From Psychromarinibacter sediminicola (lineage in GTDB: Bacteria > Pseudomonadota > Alphaproteobacteria > Rhodobacterales > Rhodobacteraceae), in the NCBI RefSeq assembly GCF_029168335.1, contig NZ_JARGYC010000039.1, positions 1 through 45,393 on the forward strand: a DNA stretch of 45,393 bases, written 5' to 3'. Below are positions 33,287 to 40,918 of this stretch, piece by piece (the stretch's first letter is position 1; every line of letters begins with the position of its first letter). Below the pieces are notes generated by a model that saw only the letters and a list, made by a program, of their open reading frames with translations, was not told the origin of the DNA and ran no database searches. A program made the position numbers and the translations under genes.

Positions 33287-33670
33287 GTGACCTGTGAAAA
33301 ATCCGCATTCCTTCGCCTGGGCCGTTTCGCCCCGACCCTCGGGGTCCGGGACATCGAGGCGTCCTGTCTAATGTACAGCGCCCTGTTCGGGTTGGAGAAG
33401 GTCTTCACCAACGGGGATCCTGTCGGTTTCATGATCCTGAAGAAGGACGCCGCCGAGCTCCACCTGACCTTGCAGAAGGACCACAAGCCTGAGCGGTTCA
33501 ACGTGGCACATCTGCTCGTGTCCGACGTCGACGACGTCCACCGGCGCTGTGTCGAACGCAACCTCCGGATCATCAAGCGCCTGCAGGACAAGGGCTATGG
33601 CCTTCGGGCCTTCGTCTTTGCCGACCTGGACGGCAACCGGATCGACATCGGCCAGGCGCTGGAAGGCTAG
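33287..33670 (+). CDS. VOC-fold (glyoxalase/bleomycin-resistance-like) protein
   Basis: A 127-residue single-domain VOC protein with the family's babab layout: PTLGVRDIEASCLMYSALFG at the start, GFMILKKDAAELHLTL in the middle (likely metal ligands His and Glu), VSDVDDVHRRC, and the closing FVFADLDGNRIDIGQ. Such proteins include antibiotic-binding resistance proteins, glyoxalases and ring-cleavage dioxygenases; the size and missing motifs argue against extradiol dioxygenase. The start is a GTG at 33287 with GAGG upstream. It is followed immediately by a palindrome array that probably ends its transcript, so it is likely separate from the amidohydrolase operon. Confidence 0.82.
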   Translation: MTCEKSAFLRLGRFAPTLGVRDIEASCLMYSALFGLEKVFTNGDPVGFMILKKDAAELHLTLQKDHKPERFNVAHLLVSDVDDVHRRCVERNLRIIKRLQDKGYGLRAFVFADLDGNRIDIGQALEG

Positions 33671-33674
33671 GCGG

Positions 33675-33751
33675 CAGATTTTTCTAGAAAAATCTGGAGG
33701 GCACGATCTTCTGGAAGATCGTGTTGGGCAGGATTTTCTGGAAAATCCTGT
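33675..33751. repeat. Array of three perfect short palindromes after the VOC gene
   Basis: 33675-33696 is a perfect palindrome with arm CAGATTTTTCT. 33702-33723 has 10-bp arms (CACGATCTTC) around TG. 33729-33750 has 10-bp arms (CAGGATTTTC) around TG, and its bases are identical to 8774-8795. The array begins 4 bp after the VOC stop codon. The second and third elements recur in the array at 8716-8796. Likely terminators; the remaining 130 bp to the amidohydrolase gene show nothing else I can name. Confidence 0.8.
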
Positions 33752-33879
33752 TGCGTCGCGGCGGCCGTCCGCGCGGGTTTCCGGCAAGTTCCGGCGCAGG
33801 ACCTTTCGCGGTTTGCGATGTTCTCGGGGCGATTCCGGCTTGTTACGTTTCCAAACGCGAACAATGACGGACCCTTCCC

Positions 33880-34953
33880 ATGACGGACGCCCCGTTCCGG
33901 ATCGACTGTGACTTTCACCTGCCGCAGGCGGCGGTGACCGAGCTGTTGCCCTATCTGGACGAGTACTGGACCCGGCAGATCACCGACCGGGCGATGCACA
34001 GGATGCCGTTCCGCCTGTCCTCCTACCCGCCGAACGCGCCGCTGACGCGGAACCCGGCCTATGACGATCTGACCGTGTCCGGCGCGCTGGACCGGTTCGA
34101 CCTGTCGCTGGCCGTCGCGTCGATGCTGCACGGGGTCGTGGCGCTGCACAATCCCGACATGCGCGCGGCGCTGCTGCGGGCGGTCAACGACCACCTGGCG
34201 GCGGTCTGGCTTGAGGCCGAGCCGCGGCTCAGGGGCGCGATCCTGGTCTCGGGCGAGGACCCGGCGGCGGCGGTCGAAGAGATCGAGCGGCTGGCCGGCG
34301 ACCGGCGGTTCGTGCAGGTGACGCTGCTGGCGATGCAGGAGGTTCCGCACGGCGCGCGCTTTCACTGGCCGGTCTACGAGGCGGCGGCGCGGCACGGGCT
34401 GGCGGTGGCCTTCCACGCCGGCAGCCTGTATCGCCTGCCGCCCGCCGTCTCGGGCTGGCCGTCCTATCAGTTCGAGGATTACGTGCTGCAGTCGAGCGGG
34501 TTCGAGAACATCCTGGTGGGCCTGCTGGGCGAGGGCGTGTTCCACAAGTTCCCGTCGCTGCGCGTGGTGTTCCAGGAAAGCGGGTTCTCCTGGCTGCCGA
34601 CGACGCTGTGGCGAATCGACAAGACCTGGCGCGGGGTGCGGCAGGAGGTGCCGTGGCTGGACCGGCCGCCGTCGCAGATCATGGACGGGCGGGTGTTCTT
34701 CGGGCTGCAGCCGGTGGATGCGCCGGGGCCGGCCGCGCTGGAGCAGGTGCTGCGCCATATCGGGGGGACGGGTATGCTGCTGTTCTCCACCGATTTTCCG
34801 CACCGGCAGTTCGACGGCGACCCGGTGCCCGAGGGCTTTCCCGACGACGCGCGGCCGGGCCTGTTCGCCGGCAACGCGCTGCGCGCGTATCCGCGGCTCG
34901 CGACCGACCCGGCCGTGCCGGAGCGGCTACGGACAGAGGAGGAACCGGCATGA
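33880..34953 (+). CDS. Amidohydrolase-2 family protein, first of a related pair
   Basis: A 357-residue TIM-barrel metalloprotein of PF04909, cytoplasmic. Likely site residues: Asp11 and His13 (DCDFH), His179 (AFHAG), Glu233 (FQESGFSW) where decarboxylase relatives have a GHxG histidine, and Asp305 (STDFPH). The Asp-x-His plus Glu pattern defines a subgroup distinct from ACMSD. Substrate unknown: hydrolysis or decarboxylation of a cyclic acid are both possible. It overlaps the next gene by 4 bases (ATGA), so it is the first of a coupled operon amidohydrolase-amidohydrolase-Rieske-MFS. The start at 33880 gives the family N-terminus; the ribosome site is weak. Confidence 0.85.
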   Translation: MTDAPFRIDCDFHLPQAAVTELLPYLDEYWTRQITDRAMHRMPFRLSSYPPNAPLTRNPAYDDLTVSGALDRFDLSLAVASMLHGVVALHNPDMRAALLRAVNDHLAAVWLEAEPRLRGAILVSGEDPAAAVEEIERLAGDRRFVQVTLLAMQEVPHGARFHWPVYEAAARHGLAVAFHAGSLYRLPPAVSGWPSYQFEDYVLQSSGFENILVGLLGEGVFHKFPSLRVVFQESGFSWLPTTLWRIDKTWRGVRQEVPWLDRPPSQIMDGRVFFGLQPVDAPGPAALEQVLRHIGGTGMLLFSTDFPHRQFDGDPVPEGFPDDARPGLFAGNALRAYPRLATDPAVPERLRTEEEPA

Positions 34954-36050
34954 ACACGCAACTGCGCCCCGAGAGCGGCGAAAACACGCGGCTGCGGCTG
35001 GTCGACTGCGACATCCACCCGGCGCAGCGGACGGCCGGGGCGCTGTATCCCTATCTGGAACGGCGTTGGGTCGACCATCTGGAGAGCTTCGGCACCCATA
35101 TCCGCCAGGCGCTGGTGGGGCAGCTGGCCTATCCGCGGATGAGCGACGGCGGCATGCGGGTGGATGCCAAGCCCGAGGACGGGCCGGCGGGGTCGAGCCT
35201 GGAGTTGATGCGCGAACAGCACCTCGACCCGCTGGGGATCGAGATCGGCCACCTGATCGCGCTGGGCCGCGGCGGCATGGAAGAGCGCAACCCCGAGCTG
35301 TCGGCGGCAATGGCGCGGGCGGTGAACGACTGGCAGCTGGCGGAGTGGCTGGAGCCGGAGCCGCGGCTGCGCGGCGGCATCGTCGTGCCGCAGGACGTGC
35401 CCGAAAAGGCGGTCGCGGAGATCGAGCGGCACGCGGACGATCCGCGCTTCGTGCAGGTCATCATGTCGACCCGGCCGAACGAGACCATCGGGGCGCGCAA
35501 GTACTGGCCGATCTACCGCGCGGCCGAGGCGGCGGGCCTGCCGGTGGGGCTGCACCCGGCGGGGTATTCCAGCGGCAAGCCGTCGACCGGTGGCGGCTGG
35601 CCCAGCTTCTATTTCCAGGAGCATTACACCTTCGTGCCCGGCTCGCAGGCGCTGGTGACCTCGCTGGTGATCGAGGGCGTGCTGGAGGCGTTCCCGAGGC
35701 TGAAGGTGGCGATCATCGAGGGCGGCTTTTCCTGGGCGCCGGCGCTGGGCTGGCGCATGGACCGGCATTTCGACACGTTCCGTAAGGAAGTGCCGCATCT
35801 GAAGATGAAGCCGTCGGAGTACATGAAACGCCATTTCTGGTGGGCGACGCAGCCGATGGAGGAGCCGAAGAACGGCCGCCATGTCGAGGAGGTGATCGAC
35901 TGGATCGGCTGGGACCGGATCCTGTATTCCAGCGACTATCCGCACTGGGACTACGACAACCCGAATTTCATCTTCAAGTTCCCGCTCGACCCCGAGCGGC
36001 GGGCGGCGGTGTTCGGCGGCAACGCCCGGGCGCTCTACGGTCACGCATGA
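34950..36050 (+). CDS. Amidohydrolase-2 family protein, second of the pair
   Basis: A 366-residue paralogue of the preceding protein, with the same ordered motifs: DCDIH (Asp21, His23), LHPAG (His202), IIEGGFSWAP (Glu257) and SSDYPHWD (Asp329). It differs by an insertion near 60-85 (SDGGMRVDAKPEDG) and the C-terminal DYDNPNFIFKFPLD. Gene order and sequence similarity suggest a heteromeric enzyme or two successive reactions; which one is not visible. GAGGAGG precedes the ATG, and both ends overlap neighbours (ATGA upstream, ATGA with the Rieske gene). The longer open frame upstream is out of use because it lies in the preceding gene. Confidence 0.87.
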   Translation: MNTQLRPESGENTRLRLVDCDIHPAQRTAGALYPYLERRWVDHLESFGTHIRQALVGQLAYPRMSDGGMRVDAKPEDGPAGSSLELMREQHLDPLGIEIGHLIALGRGGMEERNPELSAAMARAVNDWQLAEWLEPEPRLRGGIVVPQDVPEKAVAEIERHADDPRFVQVIMSTRPNETIGARKYWPIYRAAEAAGLPVGLHPAGYSSGKPSTGGGWPSFYFQEHYTFVPGSQALVTSLVIEGVLEAFPRLKVAIIEGGFSWAPALGWRMDRHFDTFRKEVPHLKMKPSEYMKRHFWWATQPMEEPKNGRHVEEVIDWIGWDRILYSSDYPHWDYDNPNFIFKFPLDPERRAAVFGGNARALYGHA

Positions 36051-36463
36051 CCAGGCATGTGGTGGCAGAGGCGTCGGATTTCGCGGATCGCGAGATCCGG
36101 CGGGTGGAGGCCGGCGGCAAGGCCATTGCCCTGGTGCGGGTGGACGGCGCGTTCTTCGCCCTGCTCGACCGCTGCCCGCATGGCGGCGCGGCACTGTCGG
36201 GCGGGCGACTGGCGCATCAGGTCGAGAGCAGCGGGCCGGGGGACTACCGGATCTGCCGGCGCGACGAGATGCTGCGCTGTCCGTGGCACGGCTGGGAATA
36301 CGACCTGAAGACCGGGCAGAGCTGGTCGGACCCGAAATCGACCCGGACGCGCGCTTTCGCGGCCGAGAACGTGGCGGGCGACGAGCTGGTGAAGGGCCCC
36401 TATGTGGCCGAGACGATCCCGGTGACGGTGGAGGGCGACTACGTGGTGGTGGAGCTGCCGTGA
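36047..36463 (+). CDS. Rieske [2Fe-2S] ferredoxin-like protein
   Basis: A 138-residue single-domain Rieske protein. The cluster ligands are Cys43 and His45 (CPHGG) and Cys78 and His81 (CPWHGWEYD). The loop between them is long (32 residues, including SSGPGDYRICRRDEMLR) compared with classical Rieske ferredoxins. No oxygenase alpha subunit or reductase gene is in the operon. It is coupled by 4-base overlaps to the amidohydrolase before it and the MFS gene after it. It may pass electrons to a partner encoded elsewhere, or have a non-redox or regulatory role; that is inference. Confidence 0.9.
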   Translation: MTRHVVAEASDFADREIRRVEAGGKAIALVRVDGAFFALLDRCPHGGAALSGGRLAHQVESSGPGDYRICRRDEMLRCPWHGWEYDLKTGQSWSDPKSTRTRAFAAENVAGDELVKGPYVAETIPVTVEGDYVVVELP

Positions 36464-37689
36464 GCCGGGTCGCCGGGCCGGCATTCCTGGACCGGGCGAC
36501 GCCGCCGACGACCTTCTCGCTGATCGTGCTGACCGGCATCGCGGCGATGGCGATGAACATCTTCCTGCCGTCGCTGGCGCGGATGGCCGAGGATCTGGGC
36601 ACGCGCTATGGCGTGATCCAGCTGTCGGTGGGGCTGTATCTGGGATTCTCGGCGCTGAGCCAGATCGTGCTGGGCCCGCTGGCGGACCGGTTCGGGCGGC
36701 GGCGGGTGATGCTGGCCGCCTACGGCATCTATGCGCTGGCCAGCGTGGCCTGTGCGCTGGCGCCGAGCATCGCGGTGTTCCTGGTCTGCCGCATGTGCCA
36801 GGCGACGGTGCATTCGGGCATCGTGCTGGCCCGCGCCATGGTGCGCGACAGCCATGGCGAGGAGGAGGCCGCGGCGCGGATCGGCTATGTCACCATGGGC
36901 ATGGCGGTGGTGCCGATGCTCAGCCCGATGCTGGGCGGCTGGATCGACCACGCGGTCGGCTGGCGCGGCTGTTTCTGGCTGATGGCGGCGCTGGGCGCGG
37001 GCGGCGTGGCGCTGATCCTCGCCGATGTGGGCGAGTCGCGGCCGTGCGGCTTCGCGCGGTTCGGCGCGCAGTTGCGGCAGTATCCGGCGTTGCTGACGTC
37101 GGGGCGGTACTGGGGCTTCGTGATCGCGACCGTGGCGGCGGCGGGGACGTTCTTTGCCTATCTCGGCGCGGCGCCGTTCATCGGGGCCGAGATCTTCCGC
37201 CTGTCGCCGGAGGCGCTGGGGATGCTGTTCGGCGCGACCTCGGTGGGGTATTTCACCGGCAGTTTCCTGTCGGGCCGGCTGTCGCGCGCGCGGGGCGTGC
37301 GGGCGATGGTGCTTCTGGGAACGGCGACGACCACCGGGGCGGTGGCCCTGTCGCTGGGGCTGTTTATGGCCGGGCTGGGAAGCGCGGCGAGCTTCTTCGG
37401 GCTGACGGTGGTGATGGGCGTCGGCTATGGCATGACCATGCCCAACGCGACGGCGGGGTCGCTGTCGGTCAGGCCGGACCTCGCCGGCACGGCCAGCGGG
37501 CTGGGCGGGGCGATCACGATTGGGGCCGGCGCGGGGCTGTCGGCGCTGGCCGGGGCGTCGGTGGGGCCGGTCCGCGGGGTGGAGACGCTGCTGACGATCC
37601 AGCTGGGCTGTGCCCTTGTCGGGCTGGCTGTGGCGCTGTGGCTCCGGCGGCTGCCGGCCCTGCCACCTTACGCGAATCGCGAAAGTTAA
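36460..37689 (+). CDS. MFS transporter, Bcr/CflA-type
   Basis: A 409-residue 12-helix major facilitator. Motif A between helices 2 and 3 is GPLADRFGRRRV at 72-83; the antiporter-like region (AMVRDSHGEEEAAARIGYVTMGMAVVPMLSP in pieces) and GGWIDHAVGWRGCF place it with the Bcr/CflA drug-proton antiporters. In this operon it more likely exports a product or takes up a related acid than acts as a drug pump. The start is a GTG (36460) overlapping the Rieske stop (GTGA). The TRAP genes start 152 bp downstream on the same strand. Confidence 0.9.
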   Translation: MSRVAGPAFLDRATPPTTFSLIVLTGIAAMAMNIFLPSLARMAEDLGTRYGVIQLSVGLYLGFSALSQIVLGPLADRFGRRRVMLAAYGIYALASVACALAPSIAVFLVCRMCQATVHSGIVLARAMVRDSHGEEEAAARIGYVTMGMAVVPMLSPMLGGWIDHAVGWRGCFWLMAALGAGGVALILADVGESRPCGFARFGAQLRQYPALLTSGRYWGFVIATVAAAGTFFAYLGAAPFIGAEIFRLSPEALGMLFGATSVGYFTGSFLSGRLSRARGVRAMVLLGTATTTGAVALSLGLFMAGLGSAASFFGLTVVMGVGYGMTMPNATAGSLSVRPDLAGTASGLGGAITIGAGAGLSALAGASVGPVRGVETLLTIQLGCALVGLAVALWLRRLPALPPYANRES

Positions 37690-37841
37690 AGACGCGCTTT
37701 GTGCCGTTCCCGGCATAGGCCGGCCCCGTCTACATTTGATTCACGCAAGATGCCCGATTTGGCGACCGGCCCGGGCACCCGCGACAAGCAAGGAGCCCCG
37801 GCGGCGATCCGGGGCCACGCCAACAGGGAGGAGACAGTCCG

Positions 37842-38960
37842 ATGAGCGTTCGGCTGACCGCAGCAACACTCGCCGCCACGACGGCGCTGGCCGGGGCGCA
37901 GACCGCCGCGGCCGAGGAATACATCTACAGTTCCTGGTTCGGCACCAATCACACCGCCAACGTGATGGCGCTGGGCCCGTTCTTCGAGAAGCTGGCCGAG
38001 GCCACCGACGGCGAAGCCGAGTGGAAGCTGGTGCCCGGCGCGCAGCTCGCCTCCGGCCCCGGCACGCCCGAGGCGGTGGGCAACGGGCTGGTCGACGGCG
38101 GGATCGCCATCGCGCCCTACCAGCCGCGGCTGATGGCGGCGACGAACACGATCTTTTCCAACTCGCTTCTGGGCAAGGACACGCTGGCCGCGGCGGCGGC
38201 GATGAACGAGGCGGTGCTGTTCGGCTGTCCCGAATGCCGCGAGGAATACCGCGACCTGAACGCGGTGGGCTTCGCGGGCTACGCGACCACGCCCTACGTC
38301 TTCATGTGCGCGACGGATGTGCAGAGCGTGGACGACCTGAAGGGGCTAAAGGTCCGCTCCTCCGGCGGCGGCGTGTCGATTTCCGAGATCGCGGGCGCGA
38401 CGCCGGTGTCGATGTCGCCGGGCGAGGCGACCACGGCGCTGGAGCGCGGCACGCTGGATTGCGTGCTGGGCGCGGTGTCCTGGCTGAAGAGCTACGGCTA
38501 TCAGGACGTGGTCGAGACCGTGGTCGACAGCCCGATGGGCACCGGCGGTCCGCCGCTTCTGATGTTTCTCAACCGCGACATCTGGAACGGCATGAGCCCG
38601 GAGGTCCGCGCCGCGCATATCGAGCTTGCGCCGGAGCTGGTCGCCTCGGCCTCCTACGACGCGCAGCTGGCCAACGATGCCAGGATCGTCGAGGCGGCCG
38701 TCGCCGACGGGCTGAAGATCACCCCGGACAGCGCCGAGTTCCAGGCGATCATGGAAGAGCACGACCGCCGCCAGCGCGACCGGGTCATCGAGGAGGCGAA
38801 AGCCGCCGGCGTCGAGAACCCCGAGGAGATCCTCGACTTCTACCTTGCCTCCTACGACCGCTGGAAGACCCTGCTGGACGAGGAAGGCCGCGACCGCGAG
38901 ACCTTCGTGCGGCTATTGTGGGACGAGATCTACAGCAAGGTCGATCCCGAGGCGCTCTGA
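37842..38960 (+). CDS. TRAP transporter DctP-type solute receptor
   Basis: A 372-residue periplasmic receptor with signal peptide (MSVRLTAATLAATTALAGAQ then TAAA). The mature protein has YIYSSWFGTNHTAN and the conserved LKGLKVRSSGG segment; Arg172 is the residue that salt-bridges the ligand carboxylate in DctP/SiaP receptors. A CPEC pair (Cys129, Cys132) plus further cysteines near 156 and 206 suggest disulfides, unusual in this family. GGGAGGAG precedes the ATG. It opens a DctP-DctQ-DctM operon and by position should import the substrate of the upstream amidohydrolases; the ligand is a carboxylate by family rule. Confidence 0.92.
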   Translation: MSVRLTAATLAATTALAGAQTAAAEEYIYSSWFGTNHTANVMALGPFFEKLAEATDGEAEWKLVPGAQLASGPGTPEAVGNGLVDGGIAIAPYQPRLMAATNTIFSNSLLGKDTLAAAAAMNEAVLFGCPECREEYRDLNAVGFAGYATTPYVFMCATDVQSVDDLKGLKVRSSGGGVSISEIAGATPVSMSPGEATTALERGTLDCVLGAVSWLKSYGYQDVVETVVDSPMGTGGPPLLMFLNRDIWNGMSPEVRAAHIELAPELVASASYDAQLANDARIVEAAVADGLKITPDSAEFQAIMEEHDRRQRDRVIEEAKAAGVENPEEILDFYLASYDRWKTLLDEEGRDRETFVRLLWDEIYSKVDPEAL

Positions 38961-39035
38961 CACACGGATCGGACAACGGCAGGCGGCGGCGCCCGGGGCC
39001 GGGAACCGCCCGGCCTGCCTGCGGATGAGGGACGG

Positions 39036-39560
39036 ATGAAGCGACTACTGGACCTGACGGTGAACGCGGCGGCCTGGGTGGCGGCGGCGGCGGCGATCCT
39101 GATGATGCTGCACGTCACCGTGGACGTCGCCGGGCGGACGCTGTTCCACGCGCCGCTGACCGGCACGCTGGAGATCGTGGCGAACTATCACATGGCGGCG
39201 CTGGCCTTTCTGCCGCTGGCGCTGATCGCGCGCGAGAAGGGGCATATCATCGTCGAGCTGTTCACCGGCTGGATGCGACCCGGCCCGCGCCGGATCCTCG
39301 ACGGGCTGGTGGGGATCATCACCGTCGCCTATGTCGGCGTCTTCACCTGGAAGGCGGTGGACGTGGCCATCGACAAGACCCGCATCCGGGACGCCAAGGA
39401 GGCGGGGTTCGGCTTTGTCGAGGTCTGGCCGGCGCGCTGGTTCGTCGTCGCGGGCTTCGGGCTGATGGCGCTGTATGTGGCGATCCACGTGGTGCGCGAC
39501 CTGCGGGCCGGGCTGTCCGGCGGCGACGGTGACGACACGGATAACGGGGCCGGCCGGTGA
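39036..39560 (+). CDS. TRAP transporter small permease (DctQ)
   Basis: A 174-residue inner-membrane protein with four hydrophobic segments (about 8-32, 47-66, 87-107, 132-152) and the family's DVAGRTLFHAPLTGTLEI and AREKGHIIVEL motifs. It forms the membrane part together with DctM. The ATG has GAGGGACGG upstream; the gene starts 75 bp after the receptor and overlaps the DctM gene by 4 bases (GTGA). The C-terminal tail is acidic (GDGDDTDNG). Assignment is firm; the ligand is set by the receptor. Confidence 0.93.
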   Translation: MKRLLDLTVNAAAWVAAAAAILMMLHVTVDVAGRTLFHAPLTGTLEIVANYHMAALAFLPLALIAREKGHIIVELFTGWMRPGPRRILDGLVGIITVAYVGVFTWKAVDVAIDKTRIRDAKEAGFGFVEVWPARWFVVAGFGLMALYVAIHVVRDLRAGLSGGDGDDTDNGAGR

Positions 39561-40903
39561 GCGCCGAGCTGTTCGGCCTGGTTCTGAGCCCGGAGCTTCT
39601 GGGCTTCGGCAGCCTCGCGCTGGTGCTGCTGCTGATCGCGGTGCGGATGCCGATCGGCGTGGCGCTGGGCGTGGTGTCGTTTTTGGGCTTCACGCTGGTC
39701 CGCAACGAGCAGGTGGCGCTCGCCATGATGGCGCAGACGCCCTATGAGCTGGCCGCGAACTGGGGGCTGTCGGCGATCCCGATGTTCATCCTGATGGGTG
39801 CGATCGCCCACAATACCGGCATATCGGAGTCGCTGTTCCGGGCGGCGCGGCTCTGGCTCTCCTCCCTCCCCGGAGGGCTGGCGGTGGCCACGAACTTCGC
39901 CTCGGCGGGGTTCGCGGCCGCCTCCGGCTCGTCGGTGGCCACGGCGGCGACGATGGGGCGGCTGGCGATCCCGACGATGCTGAAGGCGGGCTACGCGCCG
40001 ACGCTGGCCACCGGCGTGGTCGCCTCGTCGGGGACGCTGGGCGCGCTGATCCCGCCGTCGATCATGTTCGTGGTCTACGGGGTCTTCGCCGAGGTCTCGA
40101 TCACCAAGCTGCTGATCGCCGGCGTGGTCCCCGGCATCCTGACCGCCTTCGTCTACGCGGCGATGATCATGGGCCGCTGCTGGCTGAACCCGGCCATCGC
40201 GCCGCCGTCGCAGAGCCATCGGCCGCGCGCCGAGGTCTGGCGCGAACGGTGGCAGTCGCTGCTGCCGGTCTGGCCGCTCCTGCTGCTGATCTTCGGGATC
40301 ATCGGCGGGCTCTATGGCGGCATCTTCACGCCGACCGAGGCCGGGGCGGCGGGGGCGTTTTTGTCCTTCTGCGTGGCCGCGCTGCAGGGGCGGCTGACGC
40401 GGCGCGTGGTGTCGACGAGCGTGATGGAGGCGATCCGCACCACGGCGCAGCTGTTCTTCGTGGCCTACGGCGCGGTGATGTACACCCGGTTCCTGGCGCT
40501 CGTGGGCCTGCCGGGCATCATGGCGGAGATGATGGGCAGCTGGGCGGTGGACCCGGTGCTGATGCTGGTGGCGGTATCGATCATCTATCTGATCCTGGGG
40601 ATGTTCCTGGACCCGCTGGGGGTGCTCTTGCTGACCCTGCCGGTGGTGCAGCCGATGTTCGAGGCGCTGGGGCTGGATCCGATCTGGCTGGGCGTGATCG
40701 TGGTGAAATACATCGAGATCGGCCTGCTGACGCCGCCTGTGGGGTTCAACGCCTATGTGGTGAAGAACGTGGTGGGGGATTCGATCCCGCTGGAGACGAT
40801 CTTCAAGGGCATCGCGTGGTTTCTGCTGTGCGAGCTGGTGATCATGGTGCTGATCCTGAGCTTCCCGCAGCTGTCGCTGTGGCTGCCGGCCACGATGCGC
40901 TGA
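39557..40903 (+). CDS. TRAP transporter large permease (DctM)
   Basis: A 448-residue transport subunit with about 12 membrane segments. Family motifs are visible: VALAMMAQTPYELAANWGLSAIPMFILMG, the GFAAASGSSVATAATMGRLAIPTM loop, TLGALIPPSIMFVVYG, GIFTPTEAGAAGAF and GLLTPPVGFNAYVVKNV. It couples solute uptake to a sodium or proton gradient with DctQ. The start is a GTG (39557) inside the DctQ stop. It converges on the RND pump gene, with only 15 bp between stop codons and no clear terminator. Confidence 0.95.
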   Translation: MSAELFGLVLSPELLGFGSLALVLLLIAVRMPIGVALGVVSFLGFTLVRNEQVALAMMAQTPYELAANWGLSAIPMFILMGAIAHNTGISESLFRAARLWLSSLPGGLAVATNFASAGFAAASGSSVATAATMGRLAIPTMLKAGYAPTLATGVVASSGTLGALIPPSIMFVVYGVFAEVSITKLLIAGVVPGILTAFVYAAMIMGRCWLNPAIAPPSQSHRPRAEVWRERWQSLLPVWPLLLLIFGIIGGLYGGIFTPTEAGAAGAFLSFCVAALQGRLTRRVVSTSVMEAIRTTAQLFFVAYGAVMYTRFLALVGLPGIMAEMMGSWAVDPVLMLVAVSIIYLILGMFLDPLGVLLLTLPVVQPMFEALGLDPIWLGVIVVKYIEIGLLTPPVGFNAYVVKNVVGDSIPLETIFKGIAWFLLCELVIMVLILSFPQLSLWLPATMR

Positions 40904-40918
40904 GCCCGCAGGCGGGGG

